From: Eutreptiella sp. 'Long Island Sound 2002'
Taxonomy: Eukaryota; Euglenozoa; Euglenophyceae; Eutreptiales; Eutreptiaceae
NCBI GenBank assembly: GCA_964036045.1
Contig: OZ038381.1
Coordinates: 115,341,790 to 115,405,789, forward strand
Length of the DNA: 64,000 bases
Direction: 5' to 3'
In this document: positions 1 to 10,244 of the stretch, piece after piece
How the letters are laid out: every line of letters starts with the position of its first letter
Position numbering within the stretch: position 1 is the stretch's first letter
The notes under the pieces: generated by a model
Told to the model about the DNA's origin: nothing
Database searches by the model: none
What the model saw: the letters and a program-made list of their open reading frames with translations, nothing else
Program-made: the position numbers and the translations under genes

Positions 1-1865
1 CCCCGCTGCCTTCCAACCCTATAAAACGGGCAAAATTGTTCTTGCCGCACGGCGCAGCTTCCCAATGGGTTTCCGGAGGCAAGAGACTTAACGGCGGAAG
101 TCAACGCCAACAAATTGGCCGTGCGTGGACAGTCTAGGTTCTCAAGGATTGACTTGGTGTCAAGCGACCCCCCGTTGTACCTGGATAGCACAGCGCTACC
201 ACCCGCCAACTTGCTAAGGTCCTTGAGTCCCCCATCCCAAATATTGCTAAGTGGTGACGGTTTGCCATACCCCGGTTTTCTGCGCACACTATGAGTTGCT
301 GACATCCACGGCCTTGATTGGTCCACACTAATCGGATTAGTATCTTTTCTACTACTACCAGCCTTTTCACCGTCTCAAGATGAAGGGCCGTTTTTGGCCC
401 ACAAAACATATATCAAAAATGTCGTCAACATGCTTCGCGACGCCAAAAAGCAGGACAAGGGCAGTACAGTCTAGTTGGCCTATACCTCAAGATCGAATGT
501 AGCCGATGCCGAACTCGCCACCCTCTTAGATAGGCGCATCGACCTCATTCCATCGCTGCCTTTCCTGTTTTTGTCCGTAGTGTGCCCAGTGATACACCTA
601 GCGTACCGTCACACCGAATCGCGCGACATCATGGACTCTCCATCGCCCCATGATATGCCACTCATCATACTCCAGCTCACCTCATCCCAAATCCCCAAGG
701 GCCATGTGCCAAATGTCGTGGAATTTTGCCGAAAAACTCATAGCGACGACTCCCGCCCTGAAGCGCCTCTTTTCACACCTACCCAGTCTCTTTTTCAAAC
801 CCGCACAATAGATGGGCAAGAGACCAAGTGGAACATTAGTGGATCACTCCCACTGATGTTACTCATCAACGGGCTGTCCCCGGACGACTTGTCCACCATG
901 CTCCACAACCTCACCGCCCCCCGCATCACTAAAGCCCATTGCCCGTAGCTGTGTCATCCCCCCCCGAGGGCTATAAGGTATATGATTTCCATGTGCCGAT
1001 GGATGTCCTCACTAAGTTTTATGAGGAACAGTTGGCTCTCGCCGACATGGACATCCGGTTTGGCCTCCTACACTCGTCCATCAAAGAGGCCTGAGTGATA
1101 GTCACCCACCAGCCCCCATACCGAAAGGGTGCGCCGCGACGCAGCAAGATGCCTGCAAACGAGATCCGCACAGCGATAGAAATGAACCCTCATCTCTAAA
1201 AAAAACGGAAGTTTGCCATTTTCCTCAACAAGTATGACCTCCTGGTCATGGTGAAGGAGGAAATCCTCCTGCACCCCAGCATACAATAAATCGAGGAGTT
1301 AGGTGACATGCTGGTCATATCTGCAGTCACCCAACAACGGATTCATGCTAGAGACGTTGTGCGCTCGGTTGAGCCGCGTCAGGCCCTTGTGCGGTTCTGC
1401 CCGGCTTACTCCCTGCCGGACGTCCTGAAATCGGTCGCGACCTTTGGCCCAGTGCACTCACATCAACTCTGCCAACAAGCCGGCCTTTTACTCGTCAGAT
1501 ATCCGTCAAACGAGTCCGCGTACTTGGCATACGGTGCTACTCTACCTTGGCCCATCTTCGTGACATCAGGGACCTATGGCCTTGACTTGACTGATAGCAT
1601 CTCTTAGCGCCTTGAAAAGCTAAGTCTTTCATTGCTTCCCCCGCCGGCGCTCAATGAATCCAATTTGGCAGCACTTGCCCCTAGGGCCCCACTCAACCTA
1701 CCTGAATTCGTATGACCTTCGCGCACTGATGATGCACCAAAGTCGCCAGTCCCATCCATGTCTGGGATCGACCAAGATGATGAGCGCATCACCTCCCTAG
1801 TCAAGCGTGGTCGCGATGAGCCCGGCTCGCCGCCAGACGACGGTTCATTTCTTCCCTCCCACCCC
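1..1865 (+). pseudogene. Non-LTR retrotransposon ORF1 remnant with RRM-like domain, 5' end outside the window
   Basis: A protein-like reading path runs from the window edge to about 1860. It uses one frame up to a C run at 957-965 and the next frame after it. Between about 1380 and 1545 the translation has the pattern of an RNA recognition motif: a strand ALVRF, a helix LPDVLKSVATFGPV and an RNP1-like strand GLLLVRYPSNESAYLAYG. RRM-bearing ORF1 proteins bind element RNA in L1-like retrotransposons, and the endonuclease, RT and RNase H remnants follow at once, which supports this reading. It is dead: in-frame stops lie at 292, 472, 1092, 1197, 1287, 1605 and 1713 (all three stop codons), besides the frameshift. 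The RRM call is by eye; the order of parts makes ORF1 likely. Confidence 0.6.
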
Positions 1866-2479
1866 TGAAGCTCAACCCCCCTCCACCGCCCTGCTGCCGC
1901 CCTGCCTTGTTACAGCTCTACGTCGATGTCCCGTACCGTATGAGACCCTCCTACGTCACCCGCGCAGACTGGTGAGAACCTATGATGCACTCAGAATAGC
2001 CATTCACGCTCTATCCTCTCCCTCCCCCTCCTGCGCGCGCACGCCATGGTACCTCGTTGTTGCGGTGGACATTTCCACGTTCTGCAACTACCGTTATTAC
2101 CGCGCCGTCATCACTGGCATTACCTGTTTATACGCAACACTGATACACTTAGCTGGAGCTCTGTTCCTTAAACATACACAACCCGCCAGCAGCGGTGCAC
2201 ACAAGACCCCCTTGCTTGACGTACCCTGCCCCCCCTCGCCACCTTGCCCCTCACCGGAGCGCGCTGCAGGCACGCCCTTACGAGCTGACCCCGCAGACGC
2301 CGCCTCACCCATACCCGCACAGACAGCCACCCGCCCACAGCCACCCGACACTGGCCACGTGGTCTCCAAGACAGGCTCAGCCCTCATGCACGCCTCCCTT
2401 AATGTCGGTGGACCAGACATCACCCCGAATCGTTTCTGCCACCTTCTCTCTGGTTTCCAGCCACTCCCCCATACCATAT

Positions 2480-2706
2480 GCCTCTAGGAGTTCAAACCAT
2501 CGCCCACTGCACACATCCGCGACTTCGAGCGGGTTGCGCTCCACGGGAGCTTCCACCTGCTCCACAGCTCCCCCTCCTCCAAGAACGGAGTAGCCATACT
2601 CGTACACACATATATCTCCCCCAAACCGCCCCCCCCTCTACGTCCACATCCCAGGGGTACTCATCTTTGTTGAACTCCATCTGCATCCCAATCCTCTAGT
2701 GCCGCC
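2480..2706 (+). pseudogene. Endonuclease (EEP/APE-type) N-terminal remnant
   Basis: A short open stretch reads like the start of an exonuclease-endonuclease-phosphatase domain: SSKNGVAILVHTYISP, then GVLIFVELHLHP, the usual 'NGVAILV...GV.V.VEL' strands. These endonucleases nick target DNA for target-primed reverse transcription. The catalytic C-terminal half (GDFN, SDH motifs) is missing and the sequence passes almost directly into reverse transcriptase, so an internal deletion near 2700 is likely. The stretch from 1866 to 2480 has open frames (1807-2487) that I cannot assign and that may be the ORF1/ORF2 linker. Confidence 0.4.
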
Positions 2707-4036
2707 TATGCACCTTACCTGAAATGGGTGAAATGGGTGATTGCGGTCATGCTGCTGCAGATTCAAGATGTGATGCAGGCTATCACCCCGTCGTCGCAAA
2801 AGGGGTTCCTGCGCGGGAGGCAAATGGTGGAACATGCCATCGAGGCGGTATATTTTTGGGGTCGTAACCGCCGCTGTGTGGTCGTAGCCATTGATTTTCA
2901 GAAGGCATACGACAGTGTGCAACATTCTTTTGTCTAGGCTATGCTGCGCTACTTAATGATAGGTCAGGATTACATTGCGTTGTTGGTGCAACTATCGACT
3001 TCGGAGTTGATTATCGAGGTGTGTGGGGAAGTAGTGCCGACAGCAGTGGTACGGCCTCGCACCGGTGTGCGGCAAGGAGATCCTCTGTCGCCGGCATTGT
3101 TCTCTGCTTTGACTCTTGCTTTAGTGTATGATGTATCTCGGCTCCATGCGGATGTCGAGATTTTGCTTTATGCGGATGACATACTTCTGCTCTTTCGAGG
3201 CAGTGGCCGCCGTACAATGGGTAATGTGGAGGCGGTGTTGTATGTCCTTGGCATATTCGGCCACTAATCTAGGTTAACGATCAACAGGGGCAAGTCGTAC
3301 GTGTTAGTCAAGACGAGGTCGCGGGAGTGTCCGATGCACATTGCCGGCCTCCAGGTGCAACAGAAGCTCAAGTACTTGGGTGTGCTGCTAGGCCATGTCT
3401 CGCCGTCGGAAGTGTATGGCCCAGTCATCTCCAAAATGATGCTGCGCAACCTCTCCACGTTGCCGCTGCCACTAGAGGAGAAGACCGCGTTGCTGCAAAT
3501 GTGGATATCACCGTGTTGCTACTTGACGGCGAGAGTCCATCGCCCTAATTTGCACGTGGAGCGCCATATGCACGTCATACAGGCTACTGCTTTGAGTATG
3601 AGCTGCTGGGGCCTGACTAGAGGAATCTTGGTGGAGCCTGCTAGTCGTGGGGGTGTCGAGATGGCCAGCGTGGCGGCCTACATCCAGTGGGTGCATTCCC
3701 ACACTTTCGTCCTGTACGCCCAGGGGGTCTTTCGCCTCTCGCGGGGTCTGACTCAACCTTTTGAGGACTGGGCCCATTCGGTGGGGTTGGTATACAACAG
3801 TGTTACATTACCGTACCTATAGCTATCGCCGGTGGGTGAACGGCCGCCGGGATACCCCGGGGGTTCTCTACGATCGTATTCCGAGGTGCGCAAGGGGATG
3901 CCAGTGCCGCCGCCCCCGCCGCCAATGCGGACAGGAGTCATGGGGCTTTGGCATAATGCGCTTTTCAGGAATGTGCAGCGTCAGAACATATGCCCACATG
4001 CCGTCTGTACGTCAAGGGGCTTTTCTGTGAGAACAT
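2707..4036 (+). pseudogene. Non-LTR reverse transcriptase, broken
   Basis: The translation carries the reverse transcriptase blocks in order: SSQKGFLRGRQMVEHAIE, DFQKAYDSVQHSFV (first catalytic Asp), GVRQGDPLSPALFSALTL, the catalytic YADD at 3169-3180 in ILLYADDILLLF, then LKYLGVLLG and LPLPLEEKTALLQMWI of the thumb. This is the non-LTR (LINE) type. The frame is cut by TAG at 2935, TAA at 3265 and TAG at 3820, yet the same frame stays meaningful past each of them. A frameshift near 4030 separates it from the RNase H region. It belongs with the ORF1 remnant upstream and the RNase H frame downstream. A minus-strand relative of the thumb lies near 28.3-28.9 kb. Confidence 0.9.
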
Positions 4037-5698
4037 TTGGTGCAGTCAAAGGTGCTACAGCCAGTAGCAGTGCAGACGATGGCGCCCACTTTTCGCTTCA
4101 AGTACCCCTCAGTGGTGCAGGTAGTCCTAGCGGTGCATTCCGGGGGGGCGCAGTGGCGTGCTGATGCTCCCTGCGACATGGGTAAGTGGGCACAGGCGTG
4201 GAGATCGAGGTCTCTGCTGCTGGCGGCCACCAGAGACAAAATGATCTTTCGCCCTACTGGTGATCGGGTTTGGAAGGTCTTCTTGCGGCTCAGAGTCCCA
4301 TCTTTTGACAGAGATTTCATACGCCGAGCTCTGTGGCGTAAGCTTACTGTGGCACAACGGCTGTGTGCCATGACACGGCAGGACAACTGTCCGTTTGAGC
4401 CGTTGGTGGAGACGCATCAACACTTCGTTGAGGGTTGCCAGTTCACAGAGTTCTTGGGATCATCAATCGGGCACTCTTGTGGCCAGGTGGGGCTGGAGGG
4501 CGGGAGGTGGGTGGCAGTGAAACACTTGCCTTATCGCCAGACAGAGCCGAGCCTAACCACCACGCAGGGTCTCGTGTATTGGGCGGGGTTGGCCGCGGCG
4601 TGGTCACTGCGGTGCCAGCGATTGTTCATGGGGACATTGTTTCCTGTTTTTGAGCTTGTGGCGGCATTGGTGTGTAAGCTGCAGGTGTGGCTCCATCTGC
4701 AAAACCCCACCCTGCCGCGGGCGGAGTTGCCGCCGTATTTGGATAACCTACTAGAGTGGCAGCGCACACGCCGGTTGGGCGCGAAATGGAGGTCCCCCAA
4801 AGGGCCGAGACCAATCCTATCCCTGACAGCGGAATTGAGGACCGAGTGGAAAAAGCAGAAGTACGCACAACACATCGAGCAGACCCTCACTACGCTCGGG
4901 GTGCTGCAAGAAAAGGTTTGGGATGTCGTGTTTACGGATGGATCCTCCAAAAGGGTACGGGGGTGGGAGCAGGCGGGGTTTGGGGGTTTTTACGGGGAGG
5001 GGGATGAGAGGAATTTTGCGTGCCCCCTTGACCCCCAGGAGATACAGACCAATTGCAGGGCAGAGGTGCGCGCAGTCCTATTTGCCATGCGCCAATGCAC
5101 TGGATCTCGCCCCATGGCGATAGTGACAGATTCAGAGTTCTGCTTTAATGGATTGACGAAACACATCCTCCTTTGGGAGAGACGGGATTGGCTGGGGATC
5201 TCCCATTATGATCAGTGGGTACAGATACTGGGACTGGCCAGGGACTCGTCCAGGCAGTATAAGTTTTTCTGGGTGCCGTCCCACGTCTCCATAGAGGGTA
5301 ATCAGGGAGCAGACAGGCAGGCAGAAGAGGGCATGCTGCTGCACGAGTATAATTTGCGCCCGTTACAAAAACGCCAACGCTTGAATCCTCCGGAAGTGGC
5401 AAATTCAGACGACATGGGGAGGGGGGGGAGAGAGATGACCCCCCTGCCGCAGGCCACATTGTGGCTGCTGTCCGAGGCTTCGTTTGTGTTGGAGGGCGAG
5501 GAGGAGGGGCTGCCTGATGTGCGAGGGGAGTCCCCACAGGGCCTGTCAGTGATCACAATATCGGAGGACGAGGAGGGGGGGGGGGGGGCGTCCGATCAGT
5601 CTTCGGAGTCAGGGGACGAGCCCCCGGTAGACGAATATGAGGCGTTCCTGGCCCGGTTCCTGGTGCTGAGTCCCAAGCGGCGCAAGGGCGACGCGTGA
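4037..5698 (+). CDS. Retrotransposon C-terminal region with complete RNase H domain
   Basis: This 553-codon frame is uninterrupted. It starts with the connection region of a LINE polyprotein; RALWRKLTVAQRL and a Cys/His patch, CPFEPLVETHQHFVEGC, lie near residues 95-135. An RNase H domain follows with all four acidic residues: D301 in FTDGS, E343 in NCRAEV, D365 in VTDSEF and D426 in GNQGADRQAE, with the usual WVPSHVSIEG. RNase H removes the RNA strand after reverse transcription. The C-terminal ~100 residues are acidic and of low complexity, and the frame ends in TGA. The ATG at 4037 is probably not a true start, because the frame continues a broken RT upstream. RNase H places the element in a LINE clade that keeps this domain (I, Tad or L1-plant-like); I cannot say which. 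Confidence 0.9.
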   Translation: MVQSKVLQPVAVQTMAPTFRFKYPSVVQVVLAVHSGGAQWRADAPCDMGKWAQAWRSRSLLLAATRDKMIFRPTGDRVWKVFLRLRVPSFDRDFIRRALWRKLTVAQRLCAMTRQDNCPFEPLVETHQHFVEGCQFTEFLGSSIGHSCGQVGLEGGRWVAVKHLPYRQTEPSLTTTQGLVYWAGLAAAWSLRCQRLFMGTLFPVFELVAALVCKLQVWLHLQNPTLPRAELPPYLDNLLEWQRTRRLGAKWRSPKGPRPILSLTAELRTEWKKQKYAQHIEQTLTTLGVLQEKVWDVVFTDGSSKRVRGWEQAGFGGFYGEGDERNFACPLDPQEIQTNCRAEVRAVLFAMRQCTGSRPMAIVTDSEFCFNGLTKHILLWERRDWLGISHYDQWVQILGLARDSSRQYKFFWVPSHVSIEGNQGADRQAEEGMLLHEYNLRPLQKRQRLNPPEVANSDDMGRGGREMTPLPQATLWLLSEASFVLEGEEEGLPDVRGESPQGLSVITISEDEEGGGGASDQSSESGDEPPVDEYEAFLARFLVLSPKRRKGDA

Positions 5699-5744
5699 GG
5701 CGATGCAGCGTTGATGTACTGAATGTGTAGACCAGAGTGCAGGT

Positions 5745-5820
5745 AACAACTCGTCATAGCACAGCGGGTATACCGCACCTCTTCTGTCCTGTGGAGGTGG
5801 GTTCGAACCCCGGGGGGGAT
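5745..5820 (+). repeat. tRNA-like SINE head, module 1
   Basis: An RNA polymerase III type 2 promoter is visible: A box tagcacagcggg at 5757-5768 fits TRGCNNAGYNGG exactly and B box ggttcgaaccc at 5800-5810 fits GGTTCGANNCC. The 31-base gap between them is normal for a tRNA. The 3' acceptor strand does not pair with the 5' strand, so it is not a working tRNA. A tRNA-derived SINE head is the best reading. Confidence 0.6.
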
Positions 5821-5969
5821 AGAGATACACCGAACGTCCCGAACGCCCCTTTATGCGAGAGAGAGGGCGCGATAGAGAGGGACGCAGTGGGAGGAGGGCC
5901 AGAGCGCAGTAGGTAGAGAGCAAGGGATGAAACCTGTAGATGCGTCTTCGTACTGGACAACATGGTAAG

Positions 5970-6045
5970 GGAGGCAGTGTGGCATAGTGGTAACCATTGT
6001 TGGCTGTCGTCGCATAGATCGCCGGTTCCAACCCGGCCTGTAGCA
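5970..6045 (+). repeat. tRNA-like SINE head, module 2
   Basis: A second module lies about 220 bases on: A box tggcatagtggt at 5980-5991 and B box ggttccaaccc at 6024-6034. The T arm (gccgg/ccggc) can pair but an acceptor stem is not obvious. It is a different tRNA-like sequence from module 1, so this looks like a cluster of heads rather than a duplication. Confidence 0.55.
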
Positions 6046-6284
6046 GTGCTCCCTCCCACCGGCCTCGCCCGACCGGGGACTGGGGCCCCTCCCGCTTTTG
6101 CTCATTTTAACCACACCACAGTGTACCCCTGATGGGCAACTACAGAACTCGGGTCCACGGCCACATAGGACATGAACAAAAAATGAGCTCAGCCACCTGC
6201 AGCAGTGCGCCCCACCACCGCCCCCGCTCGACGGGAGGCTGCCACGCCACCCGTTGCTTGCCTTTGCCCGAGCCGCCGCTCCGG

Positions 6285-6362
6285 CGGCTCCGACAGCGGG
6301 ATTCGAACCTGGGACCAGCGGCGCTGGCGTCCAGGGTGCTTCCACTGAGGCACATGGCGCTG
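6285..6362 (-). repeat. tRNA-like SINE head, module 3, minus strand
   Basis: On the minus strand a perfect B box ggttcgaatcc (6299-6309) follows an A-box-like tgtgcctcagtgg (6342-6354). The arm before the B box (gtccc...) is tRNA-like. The A box is one base off the consensus. The remaining sequence from 6365 to 6640 shows no gene. Confidence 0.5.
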
Positions 6363-6639
6363 CAACCTACCTAGGATGCACCAGGGCCTGGAGGAGGGAC
6401 ACCCGACCTCACCCGACCTTCCCACACCGCGCTTCGCTTGGGCGCCATCCATAAGAGATCAAGTGTGCCTAACCAGATGTATGTAGTGCAAGCACTTTGC
6501 AGTTGTATGTGTGCAAAAGCTATTGGCTTGGGCCACAGCACTTTGAATGGGTTCGGCCCTTGGAACTGATTTGTGCGGAGCCGGATCCTGTGAGCGGGGG
6601 TACCCGGTTAGCCAAGTATCCGTCTCTATGCCAGCCTTA

Positions 6640-7400
6640 CCTCATTTTATGGCCCCCACACCCTAAAAGAGAAACGTGCGTGTGAGCCATACCTTGACGC
6701 CATGACCCGAGACTCCTACCTCATCATGGGTGACTATAATGGCACCACACACGTGTCCCACACAACAGCCCTGCGCGCAAATGTCTGGCCCTGGCTGGCT
6801 GCTAAGGAGAAAGCGGGTTCCCTGGTCGACCTGCTCATACCCCACACCGATAGTACCCCGTACACCGGAGTGCGACGCTTCGCGGGCACCAAAAGTTACA
6901 TTGGCCGTGCATACGGCACACGACTGTATCATAATTCATCCGAAGTGTCGTCGGCACGGGTAATTGACTTTTCCTCCGTCCATGGTGCCTCTGACCACGA
7001 TCCAGTAGCTGTCTCCACCATCCCGTGGAGTGCACCACACCTCCCTGAAACACGCTGGGCACAATGGAACAGACGAGATGTCCAGCTCTACCGGGCACTC
7101 GTCTTCCGTGCATTGCAGGACGCTGAGACCCTTGAGTCGTTTCAGGATGTCGAGGGCTGCCACAGCAAGATCACCGGGTGTATGCTGGCTGCAATGCGCC
7201 AGGTCAATGCCTCCCGCCCCCCGACCACACACCCCACACCAGACGTCTCTGACTGGTACCGGTTGGTCAAACAGCTTGCGCGCCAGGCGAAGCGACACTC
7301 AACAACATTTTTTCGACGTGTCAAACACACGCTCCTCACACCCCTGTCCCCATCCACCCTGGGAGGCCATATACGCCTTCGACATGTATCACGCCTTTGA
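6640..7400 (+). pseudogene. Second non-LTR element: endonuclease C-terminal half
   Basis: The frame reads as the C-terminal half of an APE/EEP endonuclease: SYLIMGDYNGTTH (the GDxN motif), then SYIGRAYGTRLYHNSS, VIDFSSVHGASDHDPVAV with the catalytic SDH. It continues into a helical linker. The N-terminal half is not convincingly present, so the element is probably truncated at its 5' end. The next recognisable piece is already in the RT palm, so the RT fingers have been deleted around 7370. Confidence 0.75.
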
Positions 7401-7765
7401 CAGTCCGCCAAAATTTTTGATTAGGGAGGTTCTAGAAGGCATGGGGACGCCATCCAAGCTACTGCAACTAATCCAAAGGGTGCTTGAGCATGGGTCCACA
7501 TACATCCGAGGCAGCCCAGATGAAGTTTTTCGGACGGTGCCCCCTCTTCTGCTTCCTTTTTGTCCTGGTTTTCGAGATCCTCCTCAGGTACCTCCAGTCC
7601 TAGGGACTCACCATCTCAGCCTATGTTGACGATGTGTCCACACCCATTTCGCATGGCAAAGGAAGTCTTACCGCATCTCTGGTACAGCAGGGGTTAAACC
7701 TGATTGGCTGCCAACTCAACGTTGCCAAGAGCGAATGTCTACCCCTCCTGCGCCCCCCCCCCCCC
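7371..7765 (+). pseudogene. Second non-LTR element: reverse transcriptase palm remnant
   Basis: DMYHAFDSPPKFLIREVL gives the first catalytic Asp region and LTISAYVDDVSTPISHG the YVDD box (7622-7633), followed by LVQQGLNLIGCQLNVAKSE. A frameshift separates the first part from the YVDD part, TAG at 7601 interrupts the second, and a run of C at 7753-7766 shifts the frame into the downstream open frame. The GVRQG block is degraded. Together with the flanking endonuclease and RNase H it forms the pol region of one element. Confidence 0.8.
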
Positions 7766-9473
7766 ACTGCCTCCCTCGCTGCCCAAGTACGCTCAACCCC
7801 CTGATCCTGTGCAGGCCGGCCCCATCTACTGGTCCGTCGAGCCTTGTGTGTCCTTGCCCGAATGGGCGGACACCACCGAGCATCCCATGCTAAAGGTATC
7901 CCACCTGATGCACTTCAGCCACCCGCTGCCAGCCTACATGGCCCAGAAAGCAGGTTATAAGATAATTGTTGACGAGCTACTCAATCAGTTGGCTAACCTC
8001 AATGCACACCCCATACAAACGCTAGATAGGGTGCTCCTTGTCAACACGATGGTCCTGCCCCGCCTCTTGTACCGATGCAAATGCTACCCTCTCACTGGTA
8101 CACAGCTTCAGGAACTCTCCCCAGCGCTGGAACGTTTTGTGTTTGCGGTCTCGGATTTGCCGTCACTCGTGGCCAAGAAAACTCTGTACACCCACCGCTT
8201 CAGGGGACTTGGCCTTGGCTGCCTGATGGTCCTGTATCCCACCCGTGTCCTTGACTCCCTGCACAGGAACCCCCTGCTTGATGAGCTGCGCGTGTCCTCC
8301 CCCTCGAACATCTCTCCGCGTGTTCTTTTCACCCACGCCCTCTCCTTGTTGGGACCCCCCCCCTCCTCGAGCATGCTCCCCCTCACCATCTCCCGGAGAT
8401 CCAGACAGGCCCTACGTGGCGCCACTGAGATCGCCTCAGTGGCAGGTCTAGCAGCGTATGTGGTGCCCAACTCCGGCCCCTCGCCTGACTATACCTATAC
8501 CGATGGCAGCCGTATCGGGTCCCCCCCGGCGTCTGGCGCGTCTGCCGTCCTTCGAGATGGACGTATCGTCCTCTGCCGCGTGCCAGGCAACCCCAATTCA
8601 TACAAAGCTGAGGTCGTCGGTATATTGCTAGGTTCCCACTTCTCCCCCCCCAATGCAACGCTACGGGTTGACTGCAAGGGTGCTATTGCCTCCACCACGG
8701 GTACCAAGCGACCCGTCCGCCAGTCCAGGTGGGTCCTTCAGGCTAGGCACTCCTTCCTGTCAAAAAACCAGTCTCTGCAATGGATTGAAGGGCACACAGG
8801 CCACGTGCATCAGGAAAAATCGGACGATTTCGCCAAGTATGGCTCCACACTGCCTCCCCCCCCCCCCGACACGGCATGGACACCGTGGGATGTCATCTAC
8901 CGAGGCGAGCTCATGCTGCCCCCCCACAAAGTCTGGACTCACGACTTGGTTGCACAGCACTCCCACGACCACTTTCACCCCTCCACCTGGTACCCCCTGA
9001 AGTTCGGTCGACTCGCATGGCACAAATGGCTCTTCAGCCTTCAATCACGGAACAACTACTCCCACTACGCGAGTTTCTGGAAGGATGAGTGCCCCTCACA
9101 CCCATGCTCCCACTGTCGCCTGCGAAACAACCTCAGTGTACACGGTGTCCTTGCTCACTGCTCCCCCTCCCACCCCCTCGTCCACGCCTGGCTATCCTCA
9201 TGGCCACAGCCTGCTCTGGTTGCCAGATGGCGGAGCACTGCGCTCCACCGCGACCTGCGCATCGCTGGGCGACTCGCTGTACCTTGTTCCCTCTATCAGC
9301 ACCTGCTACTGTCCTTGGGTGGGTCGAGAGCTGCAAAGAGGTTCATTAGTCACTACCATAAACATGCAGTGGACGCCATCACGCTTGCCCTAGCTGATGA
9401 CGTCCCCACCTCTTCCTCTAAACCCAACCCGTTTCATTCGCGGGACTGGCTCCACTCGCCCCGCCCCGTATAA
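7704..9473 (+). CDS. Second non-LTR element: RT thumb, RNase H and C-terminal region
   Basis: This 589-codon frame is intact from the C-run shift to a TAA stop. It begins in the RT thumb (LDRVLLVNTMVLPRLLYRC) and holds a complete RNase H: D267 in YTDGS, E303 in YKAEVVG, D323 in RVDCKGAI and a D374/D375 pair after WIEGHTGHVHQEK. The C-terminal ~170 residues have a Cys/His pattern (HPCSHCRLRNNLSVHGVLAHC) typical of the end of such polyproteins. The printed start lies in the overlap with the RT frame and is not a natural start. The element is close in design to the first one but clearly different in sequence. Confidence 0.88.
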   Translation: MAANSTLPRANVYPSCAPPPPLPPSLPKYAQPPDPVQAGPIYWSVEPCVSLPEWADTTEHPMLKVSHLMHFSHPLPAYMAQKAGYKIIVDELLNQLANLNAHPIQTLDRVLLVNTMVLPRLLYRCKCYPLTGTQLQELSPALERFVFAVSDLPSLVAKKTLYTHRFRGLGLGCLMVLYPTRVLDSLHRNPLLDELRVSSPSNISPRVLFTHALSLLGPPPSSSMLPLTISRRSRQALRGATEIASVAGLAAYVVPNSGPSPDYTYTDGSRIGSPPASGASAVLRDGRIVLCRVPGNPNSYKAEVVGILLGSHFSPPNATLRVDCKGAIASTTGTKRPVRQSRWVLQARHSFLSKNQSLQWIEGHTGHVHQEKSDDFAKYGSTLPPPPPDTAWTPWDVIYRGELMLPPHKVWTHDLVAQHSHDHFHPSTWYPLKFGRLAWHKWLFSLQSRNNYSHYASFWKDECPSHPCSHCRLRNNLSVHGVLAHCSPSHPLVHAWLSSWPQPALVARWRSTALHRDLRIAGRLAVPCSLYQHLLLSLGGSRAAKRFISHYHKHAVDAITLALADDVPTSSSKPNPFHSRDWLHSPRPV

Positions 9474-10148
9474 AGGCGTTGCCCTCCCCTGCTCTTGCCG
9501 ACCACGCCCACCCTTTTCAGGTCTGAAGTGAATGCTGCGCCAACTCTCTGCCCTAAAGTAAGTGGGAGATCGCCATCAGGGCCCTCTACATACCTCAAAG
9601 TAAGTGGGAGATCGCCATCAGGGCCCTCTACATACCTCAGGCGCCAACACAGTGTTCACTGCAGTCCATATTTGTTCCAGCCTGCTCTCCCCTGTCCTGT
9701 GTGTGCTCCTGCCTCCTGCCTTTTTCTATTTTTGTTTGCCTTTTTCTATTTTTGAACCGACTAGCGCCGAGTCGGCCCTTCCCTGGCACACCAACACCTA
9801 CATTAACGCCCTGGATGTGGACATCCCTGCTCTTGCCCCTTCCCGCGTCCTGTATGCATGACTGGAGTCTGGCAATGGTAGCTGCCAGCCCCCTGGGCAC
9901 CCCCATGGTTGACCATCACCCCCGGGGATGGCAACGGGGCGACTGTACGCGGGGATACCACCTCTGTTTTCATCATTGCACCTTGCACTAACCTTCACAC
10001 TTCAGCGACACGCCGGTTTGCCTTCCCACCCACCGACCTGCTGACCCATGACCCTGGGGTGTGGGTCACAAATCTGTATGATGGGCTGGCCTTCCTATTC
10101 AGCGGACCGTTGCACTGTGAACTGTGTATTTCGAAGAAAAAAAAAAAA
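9474..10148 (+). other. 3' untranslated tail of the second non-LTR element, with 42-bp duplication and poly(A)
   Basis: After the RNase H frame ends there is a non-coding tail with a near-perfect tandem duplication of 42 bases (9559-9600 and 9601-9640, sharing taagtgggagatcgcc) and finally an A12 run at 10137-10148. A poly(A) end is what target-primed reverse transcription leaves, so 10148 is the likely element boundary, only ~97 bases before the H2B start codon. Confidence 0.6.
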
Positions 10149-10244
10149 GAACATTAGGATATGTCAAAGCCATCAGGAGTGACCATACTGATGGTTCACA
10201 CCCCCTTCCCTATCCGACCCATTTCCCTCATTTTGCAGCACAAG

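Noticed and set aside
5745-6362. Functional tRNA genes
   Set aside because: A and B boxes are good but no acceptor stem pairs and anticodon arms are not convincing.
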